The translations under genes were made by a program, and so were the position numbers. Shown piece after piece: positions 16,626 through 24,589 of a DNA stretch of 37,792 nt. The stretch is from Deltaproteobacteria bacterium (GTDB lineage: Bacteria; Desulfobacterota; Desulfuromonadia; Desulfuromonadales; BM103), in the NCBI GenBank assembly GCA_024636215.1, contig JAGXHL010000021.1, positions 1 through 37,792 of the forward strand, written 5' to 3'. The notes under the pieces were generated by a model. The model saw only the letters and a list, made by a program, of their open reading frames with translations, was not told the DNA's origin and searched no databases. Position 1 is the first letter of the stretch. The number at the start of each line of letters is the position of its first letter.

Positions 16626-17885
16626 ATGATTCAACGTACCACGCTAAATAATGGCATCCGGGTGCTTTCCGAGAAAGTGCCCGGGTGCCATTCTGTTTCA
16701 TTCGGTGTCTGGGTTAATAATGGCTCACGTCATGAACCCGCCGAACTCAACGGCATCTCCCATTTCGTAGAACATATGCTTTTTAAGGGTACATCCCGGC
16801 GCAGTGCCCAGGCTGTTGCCCGCGAAGTCGATTCTGTAGGCGGCCTCCTTAACGGCTTTACCAGCCGTGAATACAGCTGTTATTTTGTTAAAATCCTTGC
16901 CGAAAAGCTGCCTATGGCCGTTGATCTGCTCGGTGATCTGATCTGTCATCCCAGATTCGATCTGGATGATATTGAAAAAGAACGCCGGGTTATTCTTCAG
17001 GAAATCGCCATGATTGAGGACAGCCCTGAAGAGTCGATTCACGACCAGTTCTCAAGCAGCTTCTGGGCTGACCACCCTCTTGGACGACCGGTCATCGGCA
17101 CACCTGAAATCGTCGGCCATATCGATCGACAGCAGATGCTTGATTTCATGGGACAAAGATATGTTGGCAAGAATATCTGCGTTGTGGGTGCCGGCCGGCT
17201 CGATCACAACGAACTGGTCGCCCTGGTCGAACAATCTCTCAGTGGTGTCCCTGAATCTGGTACAGAGCTTGAAATCACGGCCCCAATTGTTGCACGCCAG
17301 GTCGAGGTGGTGAATCGAGATCTTGAACAGACCCAGATCTGTCTAGGCTTTGAAGGCTTGCCGCAAAACCACGAAAATCGTTATGGCACATACCTGCTCA
17401 ACACGATTCTGGGCGGCAATATGAGCTCTCGACTCTTTCAGAAGGTTCGTGAAGAGCTCGGTCTGGCCTATTCCGTTTACAGCTACCATCACAATCATTC
17501 AGATGCCGGTGCTTTCCTCGTTTACGCCGGAACCTCCGCAGAGGGGGCTCCAAAGGTTACACGCACGATCCTCGAAGAGTTGAAGCGCCTGCGTCATGAG
17601 CCGGTTGGTCATGACGAATTGCAAAGTGCTAAAGATTATCTGAAAGGCGGTATGCTGCTTTCTCTGGAGAGTATGGATAATCGTATGACTCGGCTGGCAA
17701 AGAATGAAATATTTTTACGCGACGTCGGTCTCAGCGTTGAGGAAAGTGAAGCAATGATCGATGCCGTTACCATTGACCTGGTTCAGCATATGGCAGAGAG
17801 CCTGTTTGTTAACGACACGCTCAACCTGCTGATAACCGGCAGGGTCAAGCCGTCGGCTTTCCCAGAAGTGGATTTGCAGCTGTAA
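16626..17885 (+). CDS. M16 family zinc metallopeptidase (processing-protease-like)
   Basis: This 419-residue protein belongs to the pitrilysin/mitochondrial processing peptidase clan. The inverted zinc motif HFVEH occupies residues 46-50 and the third ligand is probably E126 in VILQEI, 76 residues on, the usual spacing. The second half has the R/Y pair region (GNMSSRLFQKVREELGLAYSV). There is no signal peptide, so a cytoplasmic location is expected. Such genes follow pnp in many bacteria. The ribosome binding site before ATG 16626 is weak. The last codons and the stop (CTG TAA) form part of the first unit of octamer array C, so the array may have reshaped the extreme C-terminus. Confidence 0.92.
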   Translation: MIQRTTLNNGIRVLSEKVPGCHSVSFGVWVNNGSRHEPAELNGISHFVEHMLFKGTSRRSAQAVAREVDSVGGLLNGFTSREYSCYFVKILAEKLPMAVDLLGDLICHPRFDLDDIEKERRVILQEIAMIEDSPEESIHDQFSSSFWADHPLGRPVIGTPEIVGHIDRQQMLDFMGQRYVGKNICVVGAGRLDHNELVALVEQSLSGVPESGTELEITAPIVARQVEVVNRDLEQTQICLGFEGLPQNHENRYGTYLLNTILGGNMSSRLFQKVREELGLAYSVYSYHHNHSDAGAFLVYAGTSAEGAPKVTRTILEELKRLRHEPVGHDELQSAKDYLKGGMLLSLESMDNRMTRLAKNEIFLRDVGLSVEESEAMIDAVTIDLVQHMAESLFVNDTLNLLITGRVKPSAFPEVDLQL

Positions 17886-17947
17886 GGCTGTAAGGCTGTA
17901 AGGCTGTAAGGCTGTAAGGCTGTAAGGCTGATAGCTGATAGCTGTAC
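17879..17947 (+). repeat. Octamer tandem array C, (GCTGTAAG)6 with degenerate tail
   Basis: Six perfect GCTGTAAG units fill 17879-17926, followed by two GCTGATA heptamers and a GCTGTAC. The first unit contains the last sense codon and the stop codon of the M16 peptidase gene. The unit is identical to the majority form in one half of array A, 14 kb away. The array ends about 30 bases before dut. Confidence 0.96.
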
Positions 17948-17977
17948 ATGGCTGTCATTGAAGGTTTATGAGGGGAT

Positions 17978-18427
17978 ATGATTCAAGTTAAAATAAAAAA
18001 ACTGCATCCCGATGCAATCGTGCCGAACTACATGACCGAGCATGCTGCCGGGATGGACCTGTGTACCGTGATCGAAGTTCCTCTTTTGCTTGCCCCCGGT
18101 GAACGGACTTTACTGCCAACGGGCCTCGCTATGGAGATCCCGCCCGGCTTTGAAGGTCAGGTGCGGCCCCGTTCAGGGCTGGCTTTGAAAAAAGGCATCG
18201 CCCTGGTTAATGCTCCCGGCACGATCGATGCGGATTACCGTGGTGAAATCGGTATTATAATCATCAATCATGGAAATGAGCCGGTCGAGTTCCAGCCGGG
18301 GGATCGGGTTGCCCAGTTAATTATCGCCCCGGTCACCCAGGCAGTTCTGATCGAGACTGACGAACTGAATGATTCAACGCGCAGCTCAGGAGGCTTCGGG
18401 CATACGGGGGTTAATGGCACGTCATGA
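17978..18427 (+). CDS. dut: Deoxyuridine 5'-triphosphate nucleotidohydrolase (dUTPase)
   Basis: dUTPase hydrolyses dUTP to dUMP and pyrophosphate, keeping uracil out of DNA and supplying dTMP synthesis. The 149-residue product has all five trimeric dUTPase motifs: AAGMDLC (I), [12 protein letters not shown] (II), [16 protein letters not shown] (III), GDRVAQLII (IV) and [10 protein letters not shown] (V). ATG 17978 follows GAGGGG. It lies downstream of array C and overlaps the DUF493 gene by four bases. Confidence 0.97.
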   Translation: MIQVKIKKLHPDAIVPNYMTEHAAGMDLCTVIEVPLLLAPGERTLLPTGLAMEIPPGFEGQVRPRSGLALKKGIALVNAPGTIDADYRGEIGIIIINHGNEPVEFQPGDRVAQLIIAPVTQAVLIETDELNDSTRSSGGFGHTGVNGTS

Positions 18428-18702
18428 TGGCTGCAGACTCTTCTCAGGAGCTGATTGATTTCCCCTGCCATTTTGAGTTCAAGGCATTTGGCCCCGGCGG
18501 AGAGGACAGTTCTTTCTTTGAACAGGTCAAAGCAGCCGTTTCCAAAATTGTACCGGTCTCCCGGCAAGCGATGAAATCACGTCCAAGCTCGGCTGGTAAA
18601 TACCAGTGCGTCAGTGTTCTGGTCTCGTTGCAGAACCGGCAGCAGATGGAAAAAATTTATGCGGAACTGCGCAGGATTGATAGCCTGAAATATCTGTTAT
18701 AA
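18424..18702 (+). CDS. DUF493 (YbeD-like) family protein
   Basis: This 92-residue protein matches the DUF493/YbeD ferredoxin-like fold: [13 protein letters not shown] at the start, a middle [21 protein letters not shown], and [15 protein letters not shown] at the end, where the family ends in a similar ...VKMVL strand. E. coli YbeD lies near lipoic acid genes and its biochemical function is unknown. It overlaps dut as ATGATGG; the start can be ATG 18424 or 18427. Confidence 0.85.
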   Translation: MMAADSSQELIDFPCHFEFKAFGPGGEDSSFFEQVKAAVSKIVPVSRQAMKSRPSSAGKYQCVSVLVSLQNRQQMEKIYAELRRIDSLKYLL

Positions 18703-18757
18703 TCAGCTTTCGTCCGAAAGTTACTCCGTGGTATTAGACTGTGATAAGGAGAGGATT

Positions 18758-19372
18758 ATGCTGCTTCACATCAATCCCGATAATCCGCAGGGGCGTCTTA
18801 TTGACCGTGTCGTCGAGGTCCTGAAACAGGGTGGACTGATTGCTTACCCGACAGATACGACCTACGGTATCGGTTGCAACATCTTTAATAACCGCGGCAT
18901 CAAGAATATTTACAAGATCAAGCAGCGCGATGCGCGCAAGCCATTCTCCTTTATCTGCGCCGATCTTTCCGATGCTGCCAATTATTCCCACATCAGTAAT
19001 TTTGCTTTCAAGATCATGAAACGTCACCTGCCGGGTCCTTACACCTTCGTTCTTGAAGCCACCCGTATCGTCCCTGCCAGCTTGACGACCCGCCAGAAAA
19101 CGGTGGGTATTCGTATTCCTGACGATGCAATCGCCATGGCAATCGTACGTGAACTGGGACACCCGCTGGTGACCACCAGTGCCAATCTCACCGGAGAAAC
19201 GCCCTTGCATGATCCTGAAGAAATCAATGCCCTCATGGGTAAACAACTCGATATGGTTATTGACGGAGGGATTCGCTATGGTGACCCATCAACGGTCATC
19301 AGCCTGATTGACGATGAAATCAAAGTCCTGCGTGAAGGCTGCGGCAATATCTCCTGGATCGACCAGTTATGA
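18758..19372 (+). CDS. YciO/YrdC/Sua5-family protein
   Basis: The YrdC fold binds ATP and RNA; Sua5/TsaC members make threonylcarbamoyl-AMP for tRNA t6A37, while YciO members are of less certain role. This 204-residue product has the core motifs GGLIAYPTDTTYGIGC, KIKQRDARKPFSFIC, and TTSANLTGE, then a short C-terminus without the Sua5 extension. The FSF after KP and the length fit YciO better than TsaC. ATG 18758 follows AAGGAGAGGATT. It overlaps the PDZ gene as ATGA. Confidence 0.88.
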   Translation: MLLHINPDNPQGRLIDRVVEVLKQGGLIAYPTDTTYGIGCNIFNNRGIKNIYKIKQRDARKPFSFICADLSDAANYSHISNFAFKIMKRHLPGPYTFVLEATRIVPASLTTRQKTVGIRIPDDAIAMAIVRELGHPLVTTSANLTGETPLHDPEEINALMGKQLDMVIDGGIRYGDPSTVISLIDDEIKVLREGCGNISWIDQL

Positions 19373-19782
19373 ACCGTTGCATCGTCCACCTTCTTGTGGT
19401 TCTATCCCTGATGATGACGGTTACCAGCGTCTCGGCCGAGGAACAGAAGTTCGGTGGCGTAGGCTTGCAGGTTGTGCCGACCATCAACGGCGAGCTTGTC
19501 GTTCTGAATGTCCTTGATCAAACACCTGCCGCAGAAAAAGGTGTTTTGCCGGGGGACCTGATCTTTCAGGTCGATGATTTTCCCCTGCATGGCAGTGATT
19601 TTGGAGTGGTTGTTTCGGAGTATCTTTGGGGGCCGGTCGGCAGCCAGGTTGAGCTGTTTTATCGTCGACCCGGTGCAACCGGCGTGAACCGGGTTGTCCT
19701 CAAACGTTTTTCATTGGATCCCCGCTTGACCATTACACCGACCGTGCAAGACGGTTCAGCAAAAAGCACAGAAGGCAGATAG
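19369..19782 (+). CDS. Exported small PDZ-domain protein
   Basis: This 137-residue protein begins with a signal peptide (NRCIVHLLVVLSLMMTVTSV, cut near SVSAEE) followed by a single PDZ-like domain: GGVGLQVVPTINGELVVLNV, then DQTPAAEKGVLPGDLIFQVD, the usual carboxylate-binding and GD(L/I)I pattern. There is no protease domain. Such stand-alone periplasmic PDZ proteins are usually adaptors or anchors; the partner is unknown. The four-base overlap with the YciO gene shows co-transcription, though the cellular locations differ. Confidence 0.8.
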   Translation: MNRCIVHLLVVLSLMMTVTSVSAEEQKFGGVGLQVVPTINGELVVLNVLDQTPAAEKGVLPGDLIFQVDDFPLHGSDFGVVVSEYLWGPVGSQVELFYRRPGATGVNRVVLKRFSLDPRLTITPTVQDGSAKSTEGR

Positions 19783-19783
19783 C

Positions 19784-20173
19784 ATGCAAAAAGAGATCAC
19801 TGTGGTGCTGTACGGTTACCGTCTTACGAACATTGAATGGTCACCTGAAGTTGATTTTGATGCGCTTGACGAGTTCCTCAAAGGCCTGCACAGCGACTTG
19901 CTGCCACTCGGTATTACAGTAACGTATCGTAAAGAACTTGAAAACATACTTGAAGTCCAAGGCTACGCTGATTTGCTCAATCTCGTCCGCTTGCGCTCTC
20001 CACAAGACAGTATTGGTAATCTCTGCCTTGGTCACATCGTGGGCCGGAGTGATCATTGCAATTTATTCGAGGATATACGTCGTGGTGTCTCACGCATTGC
20101 CTTTGCCCCGGAGATGATCGAGCCGGAAGGGAGCAACAAGGTTGTTTGTCACAACTGCGGCTGCGGGTGCTGA
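19784..20173 (+). CDS. Unknown protein with C-terminal Cys cluster (CHNCGCGC)
   Basis: I do not recognise this 129-residue protein. It has no signal peptide. The body is acidic and mixed alpha/beta (EITVVLYGYRLTNIEW at the start, a helix DALDEFLKGLHSDLL). The last eight residues are C-H-N-C-G-C-G-C, four cysteines and one histidine packed at the extreme end, and there are two further cysteines in NLCLGH and DHCN. The tail looks like a metal or Fe-S ligand cluster, or a redox/metal-delivery tail. The start ATG 19784 is one base after the PDZ gene's stop, so the two are co-translated. Confidence 0.75.
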   Translation: MQKEITVVLYGYRLTNIEWSPEVDFDALDEFLKGLHSDLLPLGITVTYRKELENILEVQGYADLLNLVRLRSPQDSIGNLCLGHIVGRSDHCNLFEDIRRGVSRIAFAPEMIEPEGSNKVVCHNCGCGC

Positions 20174-20221
20174 AATCCAGCGCGCGTTGCGCGGTCTTGG
20201 TGTCCCGTTCCTCGTCCCGCG

Positions 20222-20533
20222 TCACTTCTTTTCAAACGTCCTCACATAATCATGCAGAGCCACCATCTCCTGCGACTCTAAAGAGATCATCTTGCCGCCG
20301 AGGGCATCGCGCAGACAGGCGTTGATGATATCTTTGAGCTCTTCATCGTTAAAATCTCCGATCATGTCCAGACCTTCCCCCTGAGGGTGGCAGCTCTGAC
20401 AGCTTTTACCCGTGCTGCCGAGTTCGGTAGATTCGAAGAGCGTTTTCCCCAGACTCAAAGAAGGAGCCTCGTTCGCATACACTTGAGTTCCCGGCAAAAG
20501 GAAGAGGCTAAAAAAAATCATCGCTTTATTCAT
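20222..20533 (-). CDS. Small periplasmic c-type cytochrome (single heme)
   Basis: This 103-residue protein has a signal peptide (MIFFSLFLLPGTQVYA) and one heme-binding motif, CQSCH, about residues 45-49. The rest resembles a class I mono-heme cytochrome c: LGKTLFES before the heme and a C-terminal helix EMVALHDYVRTF after it. The distal ligand is probably a methionine in the GGKMISLESQ segment. It would carry electrons in the periplasm; the partner is not evident from the neighbours. It is transcribed against the preceding operon; a TTGTCA/TATGCT pair on the minus strand (about 20582-20609) could be its promoter, and AGGAG precedes the start. Confidence 0.85.
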   Translation of the reverse strand: MNKAMIFFSLFLLPGTQVYANEAPSLSLGKTLFESTELGSTGKSCQSCHPQGEGLDMIGDFNDEELKDIINACLRDALGGKMISLESQEMVALHDYVRTFEKK

Positions 20534-20657
20534 GACGATCTCCTGTAATCTGTGTAAACTGAATAGGTTGCATAAGCCATTAGCATATTGTCTATCTTGT
20601 TATTGACAAGTTTCTTCTCAGGTCACTTGTCTATCCTTATTTTTAAGAGGTCGGCAC

Positions 20658-20960
20658 ATGAAAGTCAAACTCATCGTTATCATTATTCTCCTCTCTGTCA
20701 TCTGTTTTTTTGTCTACCAGAACACTGATCTGGTGGCCGTTGATTTTCTGACCTGGTCGGTGGACATCTCCCTTGCTCTTCTGGTTCTTTGTGTGTTTGC
20801 TGCCGGACTCGCCATCGGTTGGCTGCTGAGTTATTACCTGCGCTTTTCCCGCAAGCGCAAAGAGGTGAAAGAGACGTCCAGAATTCAAACCGAACAGACC
20901 AGCAAACAATCAGTTCCGACGCCATCTACTCCTGGAGGCATAAAATCCGATGAGCCGTAA
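20658..20960 (+). CDS. LapA-domain (DUF1049) inner-membrane protein
   Basis: This 100-residue protein has two membrane helices (about residues 3-20 and 37-60) separated by the family signature YQNTDLVAVDFLTWSVDISLAL, and a polar C-terminal tail. That matches the LapA/DUF1049 family; in enterobacteria LapA works with LapB in regulating lipopolysaccharide synthesis. No lapB is adjacent, so the role here is only by family. ATG 20658 follows AAGAGG. It overlaps the next gene by 11 bases. Confidence 0.8.
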   Translation: MKVKLIVIIILLSVICFFVYQNTDLVAVDFLTWSVDISLALLVLCVFAAGLAIGWLLSYYLRFSRKRKEVKETSRIQTEQTSKQSVPTPSTPGGIKSDEP

Positions 20961-21402
20961 GCTTAATCCCGTAGAACTGCAGGTCAGAGAGGCCATAAAA
21001 AACGGCAAGCCGCTTACCGTTGGAGAGATAAAGACACTCCGCGCAGCGAGTCAGAAGGCTTCCACTTTGTTCAAGAGCCTCTTCTGGGTTGGTATTGTCA
21101 TCTTTAACCTGACGCTCTGGGTGCCATTGCCGATCGAGGTTAATCAGACGCTCCTCTACCTGATTGCTTTTGTCGCCCTGGTGGCCGCTGTTGCCGTGCC
21201 ACTTCCCGCTCTTCGCAAACACCAGGCAAGCCTCCATCTCCTTAAGGTGAATAAGCAATCTCTGAAAAAGAAGACTGCAAACGAGGCGGGCAGGCTGTAT
21301 ATCGATCAGGTCAGACAGCAGGACAGGCCGTTCATAAACGCGGAATTCGCACTTTTGGATGGCAGCAAATGGGCAAGAAAGGCTGAACCGGAGAAACCAT
21401 GA
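20950..21402 (+). CDS. Small membrane protein, unknown function
   Basis: This 150-residue protein has a charged N-terminus, two adjacent hydrophobic helices (about residues 43-60 and 67-82) and a basic soluble C-terminus. I recognise no family. It overlaps the LapA-like gene by 11 bases and the thioesterase gene by 4 bases, so the three are one unit. Confidence 0.7.
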   Translation: MSRKLNPVELQVREAIKNGKPLTVGEIKTLRAASQKASTLFKSLFWVGIVIFNLTLWVPLPIEVNQTLLYLIAFVALVAAVAVPLPALRKHQASLHLLKVNKQSLKKKTANEAGRLYIDQVRQQDRPFINAEFALLDGSKWARKAEPEKP

Positions 21403-21905
21403 GCTATAAAATTGTCAACAGTCAGAATATTTCCAAAAATTGCCTTGTCTGTGGGGTCGATAATGACTTTGGTTTGAAAACCCGTTTTTACGAAACCGAA
21501 GACAATCAATTAATTGCTGTGTTCAAGCCCATTGATGAGCATCAGAGTTACCCCAATGTAATGCACGGCGGTATCTCTGCGACAATACTGGATGAGGTTA
21601 TCGGCCGTGCGATTATGATGACCACAGACAACAAGACTTTTGGTGTGACTGTCGAACTCAATGTCCGTTACAAAAAACCGGTTCCTCTCGGTTCCGAATT
21701 GAAAGCGGTCAGCCGCATCACCAAAGATCGTGGGCGCATTTTTGAAGGGACGGGAGAACTATACCTGCCAAACGGTGACCTTGCTGTGGAGGCAGAAGGC
21801 AAGTATATGAAGCGCCGACTTGATCAGATTACCTCTGCGAATTTCACTGCCAACGAGTGGTTTGCCGCAGACGGAGATTACCCTGAAGAGATTACCGTCC
21901 CATAA
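21399..21905 (+). CDS. PaaI-type hotdog-fold acyl-CoA thioesterase
   Basis: This 168-residue protein has the 4HBT hotdog signature VMHGGISATILDEVIG (HGG at 56-58, catalytic acid D65 or E66) and the following strand pattern FGVTVELNVRYKKPVPLGSELKAV. It should hydrolyse an acyl-CoA or related thioester; the substrate is unknown. An N-terminal CLVCG (cysteines 15 and 18) precedes the fold, a feature of one PaaI subgroup. It overlaps the membrane-protein gene as ATGA. Confidence 0.88.
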   Translation: MSYKIVNSQNISKNCLVCGVDNDFGLKTRFYETEDNQLIAVFKPIDEHQSYPNVMHGGISATILDEVIGRAIMMTTDNKTFGVTVELNVRYKKPVPLGSELKAVSRITKDRGRIFEGTGELYLPNGDLAVEAEGKYMKRRLDQITSANFTANEWFAADGDYPEEITVP

Positions 21906-21992
21906 TACCTTGGGACCCTGCCTCTGTGCTCAAGCTTGACCATTTACCATGATTCCGGCATGTTGGTGCTGTAAGATGTGGAGGAAAAAGCT

Positions 21993-23120
21993 ATGCCAGT
22001 TGATCGTAAAATCAGTATTCTTATCCTGCTCAGCCTTTCTCTGCTCTCTTTCATCAGTTGTAACAGACCAGAAAATACGCCCATAAAAATTGGATTTATA
22101 GGGACTTTAACCGGTCACGCAGCCGTAGTTGGCGATGCCTGTCGTGATGCTGTCGTTCTGGCTGTTGAACAATTCAATCAGAGTGGAGGTCTGAACGGTC
22201 GTAAGGTTGAGTTGGTCATCGAGGACATTAAACAGAATAATGAAATCGCCCAAACCGTTGTAAAAAAATTCAAAGAGCAGAAAATCCCCGTGGTTGTTGG
22301 TCCCATGTTCAGTTCTATGGCTTTGGCAGTGGCTGAAACTGCACCGGAAGATGGCCCGCTATTCATCAGCCCGACTGCCAGCACGACGGCTTTGAATGAT
22401 CGCGACGACTATCTGTTGCGTTTATATCCACCGAGTAACGTGGCTGCAAAAAGAATGGCTGATCATATTGCTGACAAGTCGTTGATGACAATTTCTATAA
22501 TCCTCGACACAAATAACAGCGCCTTTACTGAGGACTGGAAAAACTATTTCGTCACAGAGTATCTTGCCAGAGGGGGAAAAATTCTGGATTCTGTCAGTTA
22601 TCGCCATGAGGACGTCAGCTATAAGGACCTGGTCTCGTCTTTGGTTCCCCGCAAGCCGTCTGCAATCCTTATCCTCTCAAACGCCATAGAGACTGCCATG
22701 TTTTGCCAGCAACTCCGAATTCATAATCAATCGGTACCGGTTTTTGCAAGTGAATGGTCAATGACGGAAGGGCTCATCCAGATGGGTGGCAAATCTGTGG
22801 AAGGTGTTGAATTCTTCCATGTCTTGGATGCTTCTTCGTCGGCACAGAGATATCTTGATTTTCTTGCGGCCTTTCAAAAACGCTATATGACTACGCCTTC
22901 TTATCCTGCAATTCTTGCCTATGACGCAATCACAATTGCCTTGAAGGGTTTGGAACTTGGCGCAAGAACAGGCACGGAATTTAAAAACGTTCTGCTGAAA
23001 CAAAAAACGCTCAATACTCTGCAGACAACAATCCGCTTTGATTCCTATGGTGAAGTTGAGAGAAATTTGTTTTTAAATAGGGTTCAGAATGGAATGATTG
23101 TCTCTGCTGAGAAACAATGA
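21993..23120 (+). CDS. Branched-chain amino-acid-type ABC substrate-binding lipoprotein
   Basis: This 375-residue protein has a lipoprotein signal (LLSLSLLSFISC, lipidated at C23) and a Leu/Ile/Val-binding (Peripla_BP_6) fold: IKIGFIGTLTGHAAVVGDAC, GLNGRKVELVIEDIKQN, VVVGPMFSSMALAVA and FISPTASTTALN. Start ATG 21993 follows GGAGG by 7 bases. No permease or ATPase genes are nearby, so it is either a component of a distant transporter or an orphan sensor-type binding protein. The substrate is not inferable. Confidence 0.88.
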   Translation: MPVDRKISILILLSLSLLSFISCNRPENTPIKIGFIGTLTGHAAVVGDACRDAVVLAVEQFNQSGGLNGRKVELVIEDIKQNNEIAQTVVKKFKEQKIPVVVGPMFSSMALAVAETAPEDGPLFISPTASTTALNDRDDYLLRLYPPSNVAAKRMADHIADKSLMTISIILDTNNSAFTEDWKNYFVTEYLARGGKILDSVSYRHEDVSYKDLVSSLVPRKPSAILILSNAIETAMFCQQLRIHNQSVPVFASEWSMTEGLIQMGGKSVEGVEFFHVLDASSSAQRYLDFLAAFQKRYMTTPSYPAILAYDAITIALKGLELGARTGTEFKNVLLKQKTLNTLQTTIRFDSYGEVERNLFLNRVQNGMIVSAEKQ

Positions 23121-23500
23121 CTCAATGCCACGAAGGCTGAAACAGCCTCCTGAACTCATTCTCGTCACCAGAGTTCCCTCCCTGGCACCTCGCCGCTTAG
23201 AGCAATTCAAACCTTCCCGATATTTTCCAAGGCCAGCCTTCCTTAAGCTTTTACCCGGAGTTGTCAGATTTTATGAACTAAAGCATGACAACATTTACAG
23301 CAAAAGAAGCATTTATTGACCTGACGTTTGTAAAATTCCTGAGTTATGTTTTGATGATATTGGATATTCATGGAGACGGCAAGGTTGACGCTCGCATGTA
23401 ACGTCTGAGTGATTCAAAAATTGGCCGGCATTAGAAGCATAAAATAGAGTTGTTTCATGGTCTGGTTTGATCCTTTGCAAGTCAGCCTGAGGAGGAGACT
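23121..23500 (+). other. Spacer with a 38-codon frame carrying an EF-hand/dockerin-like loop
   Basis: No recognised gene occupies this 380-bp gap. A short frame at 23285-23401 (ATG to TAA) ends in DIHGDGKVDARM, which looks like the calcium loop of dockerin or EF-hand proteins (D-x-x-G-D-G-x-x-D). There is no good ribosome binding site, so it may be chance or a gene fragment. The rest shows nothing I can name. Confidence 0.3.
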
Positions 23501-23788
23501 GTGGGTGCTGCTGAAAAAAGGCTTGCAGAACGCATCCATGTTGAGCTGCCTGTTTACTTCGACGAAGAGGCTTCGGTGACTCGCGATGTCAGCCGTGTCG
23601 GTATTTATTTCCTTTCTGATTGTCTTCTCACCAAGGGCCGATATGTAAGTTTTTCTCTCGATCTTGATTACGCCTTGCCTGGAGAGCCGATCAAGATGAT
23701 CTGTCATGGAGAAATTGTCCGAGTAGAGCCTCATGAGGGACAATATGGCATCGCTGCAAAGATCCATGATCTTCAGTTTCTCAATTAG
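23501..23788 (+). CDS. PilZ-domain protein
   Basis: This 95-residue single-domain protein has the PilZ framework: an N-terminal basic RLAERIHVELPVYF in place of the RxxxR motif, then TRDVSRVGIYFLSD matching the (D/N)xSxxG motif, and a closing GEIVRVEPHEGQYGIAAKI strand pair. Such proteins bind cyclic di-GMP to regulate motility or exopolysaccharide. The first motif is RLAER rather than a textbook RxxxR pair followed by R, so binding should be tested. It starts with GTG at 23501 after GAGGAGGAGACT. Its TAG stop overlaps the end of structured element copy 2. Confidence 0.82.
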   Translation: MGAAEKRLAERIHVELPVYFDEEASVTRDVSRVGIYFLSDCLLTKGRYVSFSLDLDYALPGEPIKMICHGEIVRVEPHEGQYGIAAKIHDLQFLN

Positions 23789-23955
23789 TTTCGTACGGAA
23801 ACGGCCCTTTCCCGCAATCTCTGCGTCAATCGGCGGATTTGATTGTGCGGCGTAAAGCACTACGCCTTCGCTCAAATCCTTGATTTTCTTGACCTTGCGA
23901 AAAATTGCTTGCTTCCCGATCGAAAACTGCAACCTGCCCATACCCGGATGGACAG
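23787..23955 (-). repeat. Structured dispersed element, copy 2 (minus strand)
   Basis: Read on the minus strand this copy starts near 23955 and ends at 23787, inside the PilZ stop codon. A leading hairpin pairs CTGTCCAT with ATGGGCAG (23934-23955 region). The main hairpin pairs AGTTTTCG (23921-23928) with CGAAACT (23787-23793), TTTTTCGCAA (23895-23904) with TTGCGGGAAA (23808-23817), GGATTTGA (23872-23879) with TCAAATCC (23835-23842), and GGCGTA (23861-23866) with TACGCC (23849-23854). It is close to copy 3 in sequence. A frame remains open through it on the minus strand. Confidence 0.85.
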
Positions 23956-24015
23956 CATTTAGAAATTACAACCAAACAGATAGTTTGACAGCCTCCTGAA
24001 TACTCTTTTGGCACC

Positions 24016-24339
24016 ATGGATATTTCAACAGTACAAGTCATAAAGTCCGCTATTGCTTCGACAACAGGGATTCCAAGAGACGCGCTGCATATTTATGTCG
24101 GTTTGACGACACTACTTTTTGTAGCGATCGTCTGGAGGAAATCTCTCGGAGCCTTTGCTCCCTGGCTTGCTGTTGTTTTCATTGCTCTGCTTGGTGAATT
24201 CATCGATATGGGTCATAATATTCTGTCTTGGGGTTCCTGGAGCTGGAAAGCAAGTGTTAAAGACCTGTTTCATACCCTGTTCTGGCCTACCGTCCTGTTG
24301 CTTTATACCCGTTTCTGTCGTCCTGACCAGAGGCCCTGA
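24016..24339 (+). CDS. Small membrane protein, unknown function
   Basis: This 107-residue protein has three hydrophobic stretches (about residues 26-40, 45-62 and 84-98) and a conserved-looking EFIDMGHNILSWGSWSWK segment between the second and third. The layout is like small VanZ-type or related membrane proteins, but I cannot name a family. No clear ribosome binding site precedes ATG 24016. It lies alone between the structured element and the tamA promoter region. Confidence 0.6.
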   Translation: MDISTVQVIKSAIASTTGIPRDALHIYVGLTTLLFVAIVWRKSLGAFAPWLAVVFIALLGEFIDMGHNILSWGSWSWKASVKDLFHTLFWPTVLLLYTRFCRPDQRP

Positions 24340-24488
24340 CTCTTTCACCTGTGCGGAGCTGAAGTCTTCTGTTTAAATGAGCCTCACAAAACGAGGTAAA
24401 GTCAGTTTCAAGGTGCTTCCGCAGAGTTACTTAATTTGAAAACCATGCTAAAATGACTCCTTATTTCATTTTTAAGAAAATCAATGAG

Positions 24489-24517
24489 TTCCGAGTCTTG
24501 CACCCTGGAATTATACT
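24489..24517 (+). promoter_or_regulatory. Candidate promoter for tamA-tamB
   Basis: TTCCGA (24489-24494) and TATACT (24512-24517) are 17 bases apart, about 70 bases ahead of the chosen tamA start, in a 196-bp AT-rich gap. Good -10, weak -35; by eye only. Confidence 0.35.
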
Positions 24518-24589
24518 GATATCTTCAAATATCGCGTGAAATCGCTGACGCGAACCTCACTCTGGGCACGTCTTCCTGAGCGGTCTTAT

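Noticed and set aside
20179..20193. CGCGC/GCGCG hairpin between convergent genes as a terminator
   Set aside because: Short stem with no U-tract on either strand; too weak to list.
23098..23319. 73-codon frame overlapping the end of the binding-protein gene
   Set aside because: No ribosome binding site, no recognisable family, and composition unlike the neighbouring genes.
23414..23941. 175-codon minus-strand frame across the PilZ gene
   Set aside because: It is the element copy 2 frame running on into antisense of a convincing PilZ gene; the second half has no support.
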